Positions 36,318 through 47,927 of a stretch of DNA of 64,000 nt are shown piece after piece; within the stretch, counting starts at the first letter, position 1; the number at the start of each line of letters is the position of its first letter. The stretch is from Corticium candelabrum. Taxonomy: Eukaryota; Porifera; Homoscleromorpha; Homosclerophorida; Plakinidae. The position numbers and the translations under genes were made by a program. The notes under the pieces were generated by a model. That model was given only the letters and a program-made list of their open reading frames with translations, ran no database searches and was not told the DNA's origin. Location: positions 470,501-534,500 of the forward strand of contig NC_085092.1 in assembly GCF_963422355.1 (NCBI RefSeq), written 5' to 3'.

Positions 36318-37780
36318 GGGTGCGAGATGAAGAGAGAACTCGTTGTATTGTTATTATATGCAGTGAAGTGTAGATAAGACTCTGGTTGTTGTACAGCACT
36401 GAATGCTTAATCGAGATCATTGATCAAACTTGTTGTGATTGATATTTTATGATTGTGATTCTCTGTCTGTAAGATCATCTTTTCTGCTCGAAATTACTTG
36501 CAAATCTTATAGGGTCACATCACAACTGATTTTACCTTTAACTTTTTTGCAAAGGTAATGAGGGGAATAAGCAACACGTTTGTTGGCTTTGGGTATTAAA
36601 ACATCAAGATGCTGTTAACTTTCTACATGGTTACATTACTTTCATCAGACAATGAAGTAAAGTACTGTACATACACGTTTATATATGACAGTCAGGGCCG
36701 GTGAAGCACTCTGTGGGCCAGGTCTGGTCTTGTGTGGCCAAGCCCCATCCACAATGAACTTAACTTAAAAAAGTTAATTTATTTAATCATTTAAACCAAT
36801 ATTTCCGGAAGTTCTCACCAGAAGCCCATTGGTGGAAGTCCCATTTTCAAAAGTTGGGTGGCCATGGCCCACCTGGCCCATGCTGCTCCGCCGTCCCTGA
36901 CAGTATCTGTAGACATGAATATGAGATAGACTCGTGCCCAGTTCTCCTCCACCCTAGGTTGCTACACCACTAGCTGTCACATGTGTATAGGTCCATGTGG
37001 TTTCACGCGTGTGGTTGGTTTAGCTGCAGTGGTGTAACATGTTTATGAGTCACCCTGCATGTAGTAGTCAACACTTTCTTGAAAATCACTACTGCATGAT
37101 TGACCGTAATTTTCTCTCTCTAACAAACAGTATAAATACGATGTGAGACTGGGTTACACTCTCTTTTGACACTTGAAAAGTAATTGATGGCAGGCTGGTG
37201 GCATTGATATTTAGTCAGTTGTTGCTATTGATAGCAAGGATGTACATAAACAGTTGCAGAATATAGGAAGCAGTTGCTGTATGGTACACTGTGAGGTGGT
37301 GAAAACACATACCAGTTTGTTCTTTAATTAACTTAATTAATTAATCAACAGTTTGTATTTTGTGTGGCTTGCACATAATGTTAAACTAAGAAACTACCTA
37401 ACGTTTTTGATGTCAGGAAGACACAAGAATCGGCACCAATTCTCCCTGTTGTTGAGTTCTTACTTTGGCACACATGCAATCGAGTTTTGCTCAAAATTTG
37501 CTGTATATATAAGTCAGTCAAAACTATACAAGGGACTGAAGACTTATCAGTATAAATTTCATACAAAAATGCAATGCAATTACAGTTAACATAGAATGGT
37601 TAGAAAAGTTAAAAATACAAAAGAAATAATACTAGGTTAAAAGGTAAAAATATGCCAGTAACTAAAGACTGTATGTAGAGTCTACTATGAAACATATGCC
37701 CTGATGTACTAATGATTAATATATATAAGCAAGGCTGGTATTACTTATAATTCGTCAAATGTGCTCCGTTGGCTTGGACT
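36318..37780. other. Intergenic DNA downstream of NDUFS5
   Basis: AT-rich. Apart from one small hAT-like MITE I see no gene, RNA or repeat. It ends at the stop codon of the convergent membrane-protein gene. Confidence 0.6.
36693..36899. mobile_element. Small hAT-like MITE (207 bp)
   Basis: Ends CAGGGCCGGTGAAGCA and, reverse strand, CAGGGACGGCGGAGCA, both followed within 20 bp by GGGCCAGG. Flanked by ACAGT on each side (36688-36692 and 36900-36904). CAGGG ends are typical of hAT elements, though hAT normally makes 8-bp duplications, so the class is tentative. Confidence 0.7.
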
Positions 37781-40700
37781 TCAGTGATTGTTCAAGAGTG
37801 GCTCTCGAAGGACTGGGTGGTGATCATACATTACATCTAGTGATGTACCTCGTTCCAACGAAGCAGAGAGACGAGGATCACGAGTGGACACCAAGGATTT
37901 AAGAGACACTGATTTACAATCTGTTCTCATACTATTGCCATTTGATAGATCAAATTCATCAGCAACTGCAACGGAATCTCTTGATTTGCTTGGTCTTGTA
38001 GTTTTGTGAGTTCCTTTCAGCCATCTCTTCTTTGTCAACCGAATGATGTAGTACACGAGATAGACTAAGAATGCAATGTAGGGAAGGAGAAAGAAAACAA
38101 TGGTGGCAGCAGGTGCCACTGGTCCAGCTGAGTTATACATCTGAAATGCACTGATGAGGCAAAGGTTGAGAATGAGAGCTGTTTCCACGTGGTTATTCCA
38201 TGGTTGTGCGTATGGCTGTAACTGAGCATGAAGAGCTAGAAAGATGGAAAGCGATGAAATAATGATGGTGTGACGCAGGTTGGGATCTGTGAATATGCAG
38301 TGAAAAACAATGAGCAGGAGACGTCGGAAGAAGTACCATCCCTCAGCCCACCAATACGATGGCTTGATATCATGTAGATAGATGTCGCAGATAGGTTTGA
38401 GTTTACCAATTCGTGGCGCTGCCAGTGCTAGAAAAAATGGCAAAGGTACAACGTAAAACGCTGCAATCACAGACGCTGCTATTGCTGCATGAAGATGGTT
38501 GCCTTCATAGCATTTGACTGAAGCATCAGGAAACCAGCGTAACAGTCCGTCTCCAATGTCGACACAATTGAGGATAAGGACTGTCGTGTATGCTACACTG
38601 ACGTATGTCAGTGTCACCATACTCCAGAAGGGTCGAAGGACATGGATGCGGGATATTCGAGTAAACTTGCGAGCGAGCATAATTCCCAATGCCATGAATA
38701 CAAATATACAACCGGGAATGTAGTACTGAAAGAGTGTGCTCTGTAGAGTGGTCATGTTATCGAGAAGGCAGGCATTGAAACGGATGCTGAGGTTGGGAAT
38801 CCAAGCAAAATACTCTATCCACCTGTAGCTCAGAATTCCTTGAGGAGGAATGTAACTCAAAGTGAGAGCAACGACTTGAAAATAGAATACACCCGATCTT
38901 ACTCTCTTTGATGCAGCATTGAAGTTGATGAGCACTGCCAGGACAACAATGGTCAACGCTACTATTGTCAATACAGGTATGATCCAAGTCACTTCGTCAG
39001 AACATGGCAGGCAGTCAGGATATATGGCACCATATACTGCACTGTAGTTAGTCTTGCATTGGCCACATAGGATGCCCTTTCGTCCATGTGCACATTGTGA
39101 GTCACTGCTCTTGTTTCGTACATCAAACGTGCACAATCCATCAAGACACCTACAATATGTTACTGGACACCAGTAGGAAACAGAGATGCTTTTTGATTTA
39201 GCTTGGGTTGTGTTGTCATCGATATTTAGTATTTGACCTACCCAGTAGCCAGGTAAGATTTGAATAGTGCCATTCTTGTCACAGCGACTCACATGAGCTG
39301 CGTTATCACACAAACATGTGTTTGATTTATATGTAAATCCAGGTATGCAGCTGTGCAGGAACACAGTGAAGCTTGCTCTTACAACACTTGCTGTACTAAT
39401 ACCACTTTCGATCATAACCTGGCCACCATTTGTTTCAGGATCTCCTAGAAAATAGACTTCTATTGATGCAATGCCACTGAAGGGATCTGTCACTGTAGTA
39501 AACTTCTTTTTGGGCTTGGAGTTTTCCAGTTCATCTTGATGACGCACAATTTGCATAGAAGAACGTTCTTCTGTTGACACTGTAACTGTTGTAGAAACTG
39601 GTTGTCCAAGACTGTCTGTGGCATTGACTGAAAGAAGATATGAAATTCCTAGAGAAACACAGAATTCACTGTTGCTACTGCCACAATAAGCAAAGTCAGA
39701 TGGCAATGTGATTTTGTTCGGCTGTGTTCCATTAGCGAGTATTGCTGTTAAATTTGCAACGCCTGTGCTAATATTAAATCTTGTATTGTTGGAGTACATG
39801 AAATTGGATGAAGTGAGAACAGCTGTACTAGTTGGTTGGTTCACACTGGTGTCATGAGACCAAGAACAAGAATCTATTGTATCTGCATAGATGGCTCCTC
39901 CAGCTTCAGCAGCACGGTTGTTGATAAAAGTAACAAAGCCTTGAAGGTAATATATTGTTTCCTCATTGAGGCTAAAATGATGCGGTGTTATGAAGCATAA
40001 ATGATTACGAGTGTGCTGATCAGACAGAGTTAAAAGTGCAGCAACATCAGCGTTATCAATCCGTAAAGCTCCACCATATCTGGTAGCAACGTTATCCATA
40101 AATGTTACATTTGCAGAATCAGATAGTCTTAATTTTGACTGGCTCTGTAGATACAGAGCTGCTCCATCATGGCCCAGATTCTCACGAAACATAACCGAGC
40201 CTTTTATTATGACCCACGATCCATGCCATGCAGTGATGGCACTACCATTGTTTCTCATCATGATACAAGTTCCTTCAAACATAACATCCACCTCCAGTAG
40301 AACCAAACCACCCCCAAACCCATTGGGTGATACAGTGTTCTCAGTAAAGTTCACATTCTTCAATCGTACTGGTTTAGGCCAGTTGCTACTTGAACGGAGT
40401 AAGCTGTTCAGTATTACCGTTCCTGCAACTGCTGCCACGTTGGATGTGAAGTTACATCCTGTAAATGTAATGTTGTTATTCCAAGCTTCATCAGCGTAAA
40501 ATATTGCAACAGCTGCCCCTGTCTTGGCTGAATTTAATTCAAAATTTGTATTGACTACTTCTACTTTACCTTTGCTTCGGCGAGACAAGTAAACAGCAAG
40601 TCCACCTCCTTCTCCTCTCTCTCTTCTTTGTGATGGAACTGCAGCGCAATTGTTGAAGTGACTGTCTCTTATTACAATACTGAATGACCTTCCCCTGATT

Positions 40701-41599
40701 TTCAAGTACACGCCACCACCAGTGTTAGCTCTGTTGGACTGGAATGTTGAATTTTTAATCATCATGTTAAAGTGAATCTTATTGTTGCTGTCATTTAACC
40801 AGACACCTAGACCACCACCTGGAACAACATTTCTTCCATGATCTGATTCAAAGTATGTCAGAAACATGAACTTGCAAGAAATTACAAACAGAGTGTTGTC
40901 AATAAGATTGTCGTTGCTTGTAGTGTTGGTCTCATGAACATCATCTGTGTACAAAACACGCATGCCTGCCGAAATATTGCTCCCATGTCCATACGAACTG
41001 AATGTTGTTGAAGATACGTTAACAACCCTGACATCAAGAGATCTAACTGCAACACCACTGTTATTAAGAAAGTCACAATGCCAAATACACAATCGTACTC
41101 CTTTAGAGAGAACGAACACGGCCTCATCTGCAGTGAATGTCACACATCCAGTCACAGTGACATTGCTTAGTTCAAAGTATTGAAACCCTGTAACAGTGAT
41201 TGTATGCGATCTCGATATTCCATCTCTCCTGCAGGTCAGAAATGTCTCGTATTTGTCTTCACCTCTGATAGTAAGATGGTAACCGATATCAATATCAGAT
41301 ATTTGAGTCCCGTAGTTAATGACGTGTGATCCTGCAAGCAATATAAACTCGATTTGGAATTGCCTTGTTACGCTGCTGTTTACTATCTGCCTCGCTTCAC
41401 TCATTGCTGCTGCCAAGCTAGGACAACGGTAGTCAGGTCGGCGTCCACAATCCAAATGCTCATTGATTTCTGCTTGCTGTCCCTGTGTGTCTGATGACGA
41501 GTTCACATGCATTCTGACCGTCATAGAGTTTGATGTAAAGGGCGGTAGCCAAATGAGAATGAAACACGCATAGCAGGCAAGAGCTGACAGACTGATCAT
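37781..41599 (-). CDS. One-exon beta-helix ectodomain / multi-pass membrane protein (1272 aa)
   Basis: Probable cell-surface receptor or adhesion protein; I cannot name a family member. From the first ATG (41599) the chain starts with a signal peptide (MISLSALACYACFILIWLPP). Then about 650 residues of pectin-lyase/Pmp-like parallel beta-helix follow, with repeated NSxFxxNxAxxGGAxxL-type rungs (NRANTGGGVYL, NNRAAEAGGAIY). A short beta domain comes next, then a Cys-rich stretch (CIPGFTYKSNTCLC; CAHGRKGILCGQCKTNYS) and 8-9 hydrophobic helices (WIIPVLTIVALTIVVLAVLI onward). A roughly 85-residue Ser/Arg-rich cytoplasmic tail ends EPLLNNH, a possible dileucine sorting signal. The frame continues upstream of the ATG to 41680 without one. 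A TATA-like TTTAAATA lies upstream on the minus strand near 41799. Such genes are, to my knowledge, expanded in sponges and cnidarians. Confidence 0.85.
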   Translation of the reverse strand: MISLSALACYACFILIWLPPFTSNSMTVRMHVNSSSDTQGQQAEINEHLDCGRRPDYRCPSLAAAMSEARQIVNSSVTRQFQIEFILLAGSHVINYGTQISDIDIGYHLTIRGEDKYETFLTCRRDGISRSHTITVTGFQYFELSNVTVTGCVTFTADEAVFVLSKGVRLCIWHCDFLNNSGVAVRSLDVRVVNVSSTTFSSYGHGSNISAGMRVLYTDDVHETNTTSNDNLIDNTLFVISCKFMFLTYFESDHGRNVVPGGGLGVWLNDSNNKIHFNMMIKNSTFQSNRANTGGGVYLKIRGRSFSIVIRDSHFNNCAAVPSQRRERGEGGGLAVYLSRRSKGKVEVVNTNFELNSAKTGAAVAIFYADEAWNNNITFTGCNFTSNVAAVAGTVILNSLLRSSSNWPKPVRLKNVNFTENTVSPNGFGGGLVLLEVDVMFEGTCIMMRNNGSAITAWHGSWVIIKGSVMFRENLGHDGAALYLQSQSKLRLSDSANVTFMDNVATRYGGALRIDNADVAALLTLSDQHTRNHLCFITPHHFSLNEETIYYLQGFVTFINNRAAEAGGAIYADTIDSCSWSHDTSVNQPTSTAVLTSSNFMYSNNTRFNISTGVANLTAILANGTQPNKITLPSDFAYCGSSNSEFCVSLGISYLLSVNATDSLGQPVSTTVTVSTEERSSMQIVRHQDELENSKPKKKFTTVTDPFSGIASIEVYFLGDPETNGGQVMIESGISTASVVRASFTVFLHSCIPGFTYKSNTCLCDNAAHVSRCDKNGTIQILPGYWVGQILNIDDNTTQAKSKSISVSYWCPVTYCRCLDGLCTFDVRNKSSDSQCAHGRKGILCGQCKTNYSAVYGAIYPDCLPCSDEVTWIIPVLTIVALTIVVLAVLINFNAASKRVRSGVFYFQVVALTLSYIPPQGILSYRWIEYFAWIPNLSIRFNACLLDNMTTLQSTLFQYYIPGCIFVFMALGIMLARKFTRISRIHVLRPFWSMVTLTYVSVAYTTVLILNCVDIGDGLLRWFPDASVKCYEGNHLHAAIAASVIAAFYVVPLPFFLALAAPRIGKLKPICDIYLHDIKPSYWWAEGWYFFRRLLLIVFHCIFTDPNLRHTIIISSLSIFLALHAQLQPYAQPWNNHVETALILNLCLISAFQMYNSAGPVAPAATIVFFLLPYIAFLVYLVYYIIRLTKKRWLKGTHKTTRPSKSRDSVAVADEFDLSNGNSMRTDCKSVSLKSLVSTRDPRLSASLERGTSLDVMYDHHPVLREPLLNNH

Positions 41600-41869
41600 C
41601 GTTACATCGAAAGTGCAGTGCAGCGACCTTTGGAACGGCAGTACAGGAGTTGTTGTGACCAAAGTATTTGCACGTGACACTCAAGCTGGAACCTGCACGT
41701 GCAACAGATTTTCTGCGCATGCTTAATTAGAAAGTAAGCAAAAGTACCAGTAAAATACCATGTACTGTACTTCTTTTCTTCGCGCAAAACTTAGGCCGGT
41801 ATTTAAAGCGTACTATAGAGATTTGATTTCAACCTGGGCTTGCAGAGCTTGAGACGGAGTCCTGGACTG

Positions 41870-41944
<75 letters not shown>

Positions 41945-41958
41945 CGTGCGTGCGTGTG
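41870..41958. repeat. GT/GTGC microsatellite
   Basis: Pure GT run of about 68 bp followed by CGTG repeats. Upstream of the membrane-protein gene. Confidence 0.95.
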
Positions 41959-44900
41959 TGACATTGCTGTAAAGAAAATTCTAGCGACAAAAAGCTTCTA
42001 CGAGTATGAAGTGCATGCTCTATTCCTGCCGTAGATTTGCACGGTCTCGCGGATTTGCTGAGAGTGTAAAAAGTAATTTCTCAGACAGTCAGTGCTCACG
42101 CGTTACCTCTTTAAATTTTCTTGGATGATTTTCTAATTCATGGATTTCTAGGCTTCGATAACTTAGAAAGAATTTTTGATGCGCATGCGCAGTAAAAGTA
42201 ACGTTATTCTAGCTGCGCCGTGTGTTTGCCTGTACGGTCCTATACTGAATGTTGAATGGCCAGTTGATTGCGCGCCGAGTTAGGTTCCAGTCTTCTCGTT
42301 TCATGTTCCGGTTTCTCGTTTCAATGTCCGGTTCACCATTCTACGTACCTATGTTTCGGTTTCTCGTTATGTTCGTTGTAATTCTGTCTTCTAAAATAAG
42401 TTCGTCTTGCAGTCTGTGGTCCATGAGAGAGCCTGCTACATTGTGTGAGTGCCTACGTGCAGAGAGACGGTGAGTATACGTGATAAAATATTTTCATGGA
42501 CAGAAGCTGTTCTGGTAATCCACGCGTACATCTTGCTCATGTTGTAGTGTCATTTTTCAATTCCTAATTGACACTCTGAATGCATGAGCACGCTGAGAAT
42601 TGATAGTGTCCTAGCTCACCAGAATACCAGCTCTAAATATATCTAGCGCACTTTCAATAGCAGGCTACGCCTCTGGCTAGCTAGATCTGGATCTCACGGA
42701 CCTCAAACTGGAAGAATTGGACGAAACACTGGACTCGTACTTCAACTAAAACACAGATCAGGACCCAGGGCCAGAACGAGCTGTAGAAGACGGGAACCAA
42801 AAATTGGAAGCCAGACCAGACCCCCTTTTCGAGAAAAGCACTAAACCGGGCAAAGGTCCACGATACTATCGATTCCAAATATTTCACGTTGCTTTCTTGT
42901 CCTAGATTCTTTCTAGCCGCCTACGGCTTGCGACAGCGCCAATTTAGTCCTTTCGAGGTTTGTGATGCTAGCTGTTTGTCTTTCTGTGCACGATACCAGT
43001 AGGTCTCTAGGATTGTAGACGCAGGGCTATAAAATAAGGATATATGGCTACTGTGGGATATCTAGATCCAGGCTAAGTACAAAAGAAATGTAAGTCCTCG
43101 AGAAGGCCGTTTGTGCTTGTCACGACGTAGCTATAGTCCTAAAATATATTCTATAGCTACGAACATGCACGCACAAAGTTGTTCTAGTTGTTGTCAGAGC
43201 AATGGCAATGGCACGATATTGTTGCACATTTCATGACTGTTTCCAAACATGTTTAATCTACGAGCACTTGGCAAACGACATACTGGAGAGGTAAACAAGG
43301 TAGGGAAATACTGAGTAATTGGGTTCCCGTGCAGGTGCGGATCCAATGTTCAATTTTGCTTTGTTCCCATTTAATATTAATAAAGAGTTCAACTGAGAAT
43401 GATGCGACAAGTAAAGCAAGAATCATCCTATTAAAATTCTTTATCATGCAAGGTTTTGTACTAAAACTTTAGCTAAGCCTCGAGCATAGTCATTAGTAAT
43501 AGTTCATAGTCGCTATATAAGCCACGTAGATACTAGATTGCCGCAAAACATTTTGGAAACGAGTACACCCCCTAGAGACCTAATGGTGCCCGCGTGGGTA
43601 CGTGTGTATTTCTTTGTGTAGCTACTATTACTTCTTATCCTACGACCAGACTTCTTCCTCAAGACGACTCTAGGAATTCCGAAAGTATTCAGTAGGAAGC
43701 AAACCATCTGCATGATAAATATTAATAGCATACCACGCAGAAGTTTGAACACCTAAGATACGGGTACGAATGGTTTGTTCAATCCTGTCGAGTCCAACTG
43801 TTATCTTATCAATCAAAACACACAGCAGGGTTACGACAGAGATTAGTAAACGATTCTTTAGCATCGCAAATCAGGCAAAACACACAAGAGGCGGGTTCTC
43901 TACAACCTTACCTGATTCAATGCATCGCTAGCCGCTGGCCCGTACAAGTACAAGTTCGATAACATGTTGCTTTCTAGATAGCTCATGCCGATAACAAATG
44001 CCAAGGCATCAAAAAGCGCACTCAACGGTCTCGTGCAAAGCGATGACGTCAGGTATATTGCCACGTCTGGACAAAAGGTTTATTAGCTAATGCAAAATGA
44101 AAGAACACATTCCAAACGCCTTTTCTCCGTAAACGTAAATGAAACGGTGGAAAAGCAACAGAAGCTACATTCCAGAAGCCGTGCATGCATGCACACTCCA
44201 CTGTCGCGCTGACTGTGCATGGTTACGCAAATCCTTCAGATCACGACATTGTGTAGACTTAAAACCATTGTTCAAAGATTGGGCGTTAGATCCAATATTA
44301 CTGATGAAACGCGAAGGCAAACACCCGGCGCGACGATATGCAAGAACAACCAAAAAAGACTTGCAGAGAGTCGTCAGTCGTCATGAACACACGTGCAGAG
44401 AACAGTGTCGGGAGTGTGCATAAATACCATTCGTATATAGACAGCGTTTTGTACAATCGAGTGTGTGAAGATATTTCTCCTGTTCGAAAAACGGAGGAAC
44501 CGTGGGCATACCGCATGGGTTTGTGATAGGGACTCTAGAGAGGAGGAGTCACCGACTCGTGCGTCTCTTTGCGTGTGCTAATTATCTCTGCACTACAAAA
44601 ACCTTTAGTTTGTTCCTACGTCGCTTGTTGTGATAGCGCTTTAAACGAAATCTTTGAACAGCACATAAGTCGTTGCCACCGACAACTCTGATAATGTTGA
44701 CAAACGCAATTAGATTTTGCCATTAGCGGTGCCCGTCAACTAATTGCGCATGTGCATATGCACAACTATCCATAGTCTAGACAGAGTGTTTACTAGAACT
44801 AATGACATACCAAACATACTATTCTTAATTTTATTCTATTGGTTAGCCGATCCGATTTCACCCCGACTGATCTGTAAACACCTCATCACGAGCTCTTAGA

Positions 44901-45089
44901 ACGGTTTATCGCATGTTCTAGACATCTGGACCTCCTGCATGTACCCTATCTCTACAGCGATAACATTTCCATCTTCTTAAGTTACAGTCTAATTGTCCCA
45001 TCTCATCGCCCCAACTCATTGTCTACTGATAACGCAGATAGCGCGCCATACAGATCTTGACTTCGTTTTTGATTTGTTTTGTGTAGTGA
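41959..45089. other. Noncoding DNA between membrane-protein gene and AIG1-like block
   Basis: No protein I can support. A phrase like TTCCGGTTTCTCGTTTC recurs three times at about 42290-42365. A hairpin with arms CGTAGCTATAG / CTATAGCTACG lies at 43126-43159. From about 43680 the DNA aligns patchily with 46440 onward as the upstream part of the duplicated AIG1-like block. Confidence 0.55.
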
Positions 45090-46050
45090 ATGGCTCTGAT
45101 CGAGCGAACGGTCGTGTTTATCGGTAGAACGGGTGCTGGAAAGTCGACGTGGTGTGCCAACGAGCCGTTGGTCCAGAAAGCGACCAATCTGTGAGCGAAA
45201 CAAAGTTCATCGAAACTCGAACAGTCAACATGGAGCAAATAGCAAATATCGTGTCAAATAGTAGATACAGTTGGGATCGGTGATACAGACCTTGGAGAAG
45301 ACGAAGTAGTCAAGCGTTTGGCTAGCGCTTGTGACGAATGTCGCAAAGGTCGTGTTTTTCGTCACTGGAGGAAGGATTACTCAAGAAGAAGCAGACGCGT
45401 GGGATGTCATTTGGAAGGTGCTCTTTATTCATCGACCACACCGCTATTTACCGATTGCACTCGTTTTCCAAAGTTTTAGATCCCGACGTTGTAAAGAGCA
45501 ATTGTGATAGGCTCAAAAGACAAAGAGGTAAAACAACTGACCAAGTCAAAGAGATCATTCACGTCGACAATCCACCGCACCAATATCGCGGCTGCATGGA
45601 TGGAAACGCGACAGAAAAATCGCGCGACATTTTGACAACTCATTTGGCTCACATGCAGCGAACCTGTTCACAAACCTCCAGAACTGGATGAAGGGTCACG
45701 TAAACGAGCGCATATCAGAAACGCGTTGAGAGAAAGAAGGCTGAAGAGATCAAATTTCAAACGCTGCAAGAAACGTGAACGTTGCGCCAGACCCTTCAGC
45801 AATTTAGAAGAAACTCTAGAGTACAGCACACCTGCAACTGCAAGTGACGCAAGAGAGACAGGAAGCCCAGCCCCTGAATCTAGATTGCGACTAACACGAG
45901 AACGAGAGAACGAGAGATGAACGAAATTCTTACAAAACGTGTAACAACACGAAGCGACTCAAACGAAGAAGACATTGTAGGCACAATCATGGTAACCGTT
46001 GGACATTAGATTGCAAGACAAATTCGTAACTGTTCTCTCGTGTGATTTAC
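45090..46050 (+). pseudogene. AIG1/GIMAP-like GTPase, decayed copy
   Basis: Opens MALIERTVVFIGRTGAGKST, matching the intact gene at 47928, and keeps readable pieces for ETKFIETRTV, the switch region near 45260-45300, TQEEADAWDVIWKV and EIIHVDNPP. The frame is broken many times: a P-loop-proximal rearrangement near 45150, a loss near 45345 that removes part of the GINAVFF segment, and further shifts to the end. The coiled-coil part is shortened. It is clearly a dead paralog of the next gene. Confidence 0.85.
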
Positions 46051-47401
46051 TTTTTGCCATAACTTTTAAGTTTGTCTGCATGCTAATGTATTCTAATTTT
46101 GGTGTTGTGTGAAGTAACGCTATATAGAGGTCTATAGAGTTGCTGTGGGACAATGTTTAAGTAATGCCTTGCATGGTGTTATTGATTCATTGCGATTCTT
46201 TCTTTGTAACAGAGATAGTCAAGTATATATAGGTTTGACTGTTCAATATTTATTAACATAGTCATGCAAAAATTTGTGTTCGTTTGGAAGAAAAGCTTTT
46301 AGGTTAAATAAGGCAAGCCATTCTCACAGTAAAGGTCAATCCAATTTTGTATAGGAGAACAATGGATGAGATGCCCGCTAGTGTTAGCATTTCCAGTCTC
46401 CACACCATGCTCAGTTCTTCTTAATTAAAAGATCTTTAGGCGTTCAGTAGGTATAAACCAAACCATCCGATAAGTGCTTAGATAGACCTGGCTATAAACC
46501 ACTCAGAACAGAACACCTATAGGGTGACAAGATTGTTCCTCCAGTTCAAGACTAAATGTTATCTCATCACTCAAAATCACATGGCAGGGTTACGACAGAC
46601 ATCACAAAAATTGTTTAACACTTGCAAATCACGCAAACACACAAGAGGCGGGTCCAATAAAAGGATCACTATAAGTACAAAGTTCGAAAATCATGTTGCT
46701 TTAGAGATAGCTCACGCTGTTCACTAGTGCCAAGACGGTCTAGTGGAAAGCGATAACGTCAATTAATAAGTAGTGCCACGCCTGGGCAAAAACGTCCAGT
46801 ACTGCAAAATGAAAGGACACGTTTTAAACGCAAACCCATAGTATACAAAACGGTGCAAAAAACGCAACAGAAGCAGAAGCTGTGCATGCATCAACACTCC
46901 ACAGTCACGCTGACTGCATGTGCATGGTATACTATACGCAAATCTGTCAAAATCTGTGAAGTTGTGTGGACTTGAAGCCATTAATTATTCAGAGACTGCA
47001 TGGAGTTATCAAATATTACTCGATAAAACGTGAAGGTTAAGAAGCAAACACCCGGCGCGACGATATTCAAGAAAAACCAACAGAATCAGCAAATTAAACT
47101 TCACCACGAACACGTGCACAGATAGATAGAGTCTAGGGTAGAGAGTCTATAAGCCTATTAAGGTAGAGTAAATACCATTCGTAGACAGTGTTGCATATAT
47201 ACAGTATATAGTCGAATGTGTGAAGATACTTCTCCTGCTCGAAAAACGGAGGAACCGTGAGAATCCTGCATAAGTTTGTGATGAAGATTAGAGAGGAGGA
47301 GTCACCGACGCGTGCAGTGCGATGCTAAACGGTCTCTTTGTGCAACTAATTATTTCTGCATTACAAAACGCTAGGTTTCCCTACGTCGCCTGTTATGATA
47401 G

Positions 47402-47462
<61 letters not shown>

Positions 47463-47927
47463 AAAGACAAGAGAAGTCTTCGAACAGCGGTTGCGACAAA
47501 GTCACCGACAACTCTGACAAAATTGACAAAAGCACTTAGATTTTACCATTAGCGGTATCTTTCAATTAATTGCACATCTGTGCACAACTAGTCTAAACAG
47601 AATGTTTACTAGAACTAATGACATACCAAACATACTATTGTTAAATTTATTCTATTGGTTAGCCAATCCGATTTCACATCGACTGATCTGTAGACACCTC
47701 ATCACGAGCTCTTAGAACGGTTTGATAAAATCTCACCTTCTTACGTTCCTATGTTTTAGATATCTGGACCTCCTGTACTATCTAGCGATATAACATTTCC
47801 ATCTTCTTAAGTTACAAGCTAATTGTCCCATCTCATCGTCCCATCTCATTGTCTACTGCTAACGCAGATAGCACGCCTTACAGATCTTGACTTGGTTTTT
47901 TCATTTGTTTTGTATCGTGTGAGTAAA
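46051..47927. other. Duplicated flank of the AIG1-like block, with a TA microsatellite
   Basis: 46300-46420 resembles the leader of the third GTPase gene (49330-49465), including CATTTCCAGTCT and CCATGCTCAG, so it is probably the remnant of a lost fourth gene. 46440-47820 aligns with 43680-45080. A pure TA run lies at about 47402-47460. No intact gene. Confidence 0.65.
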
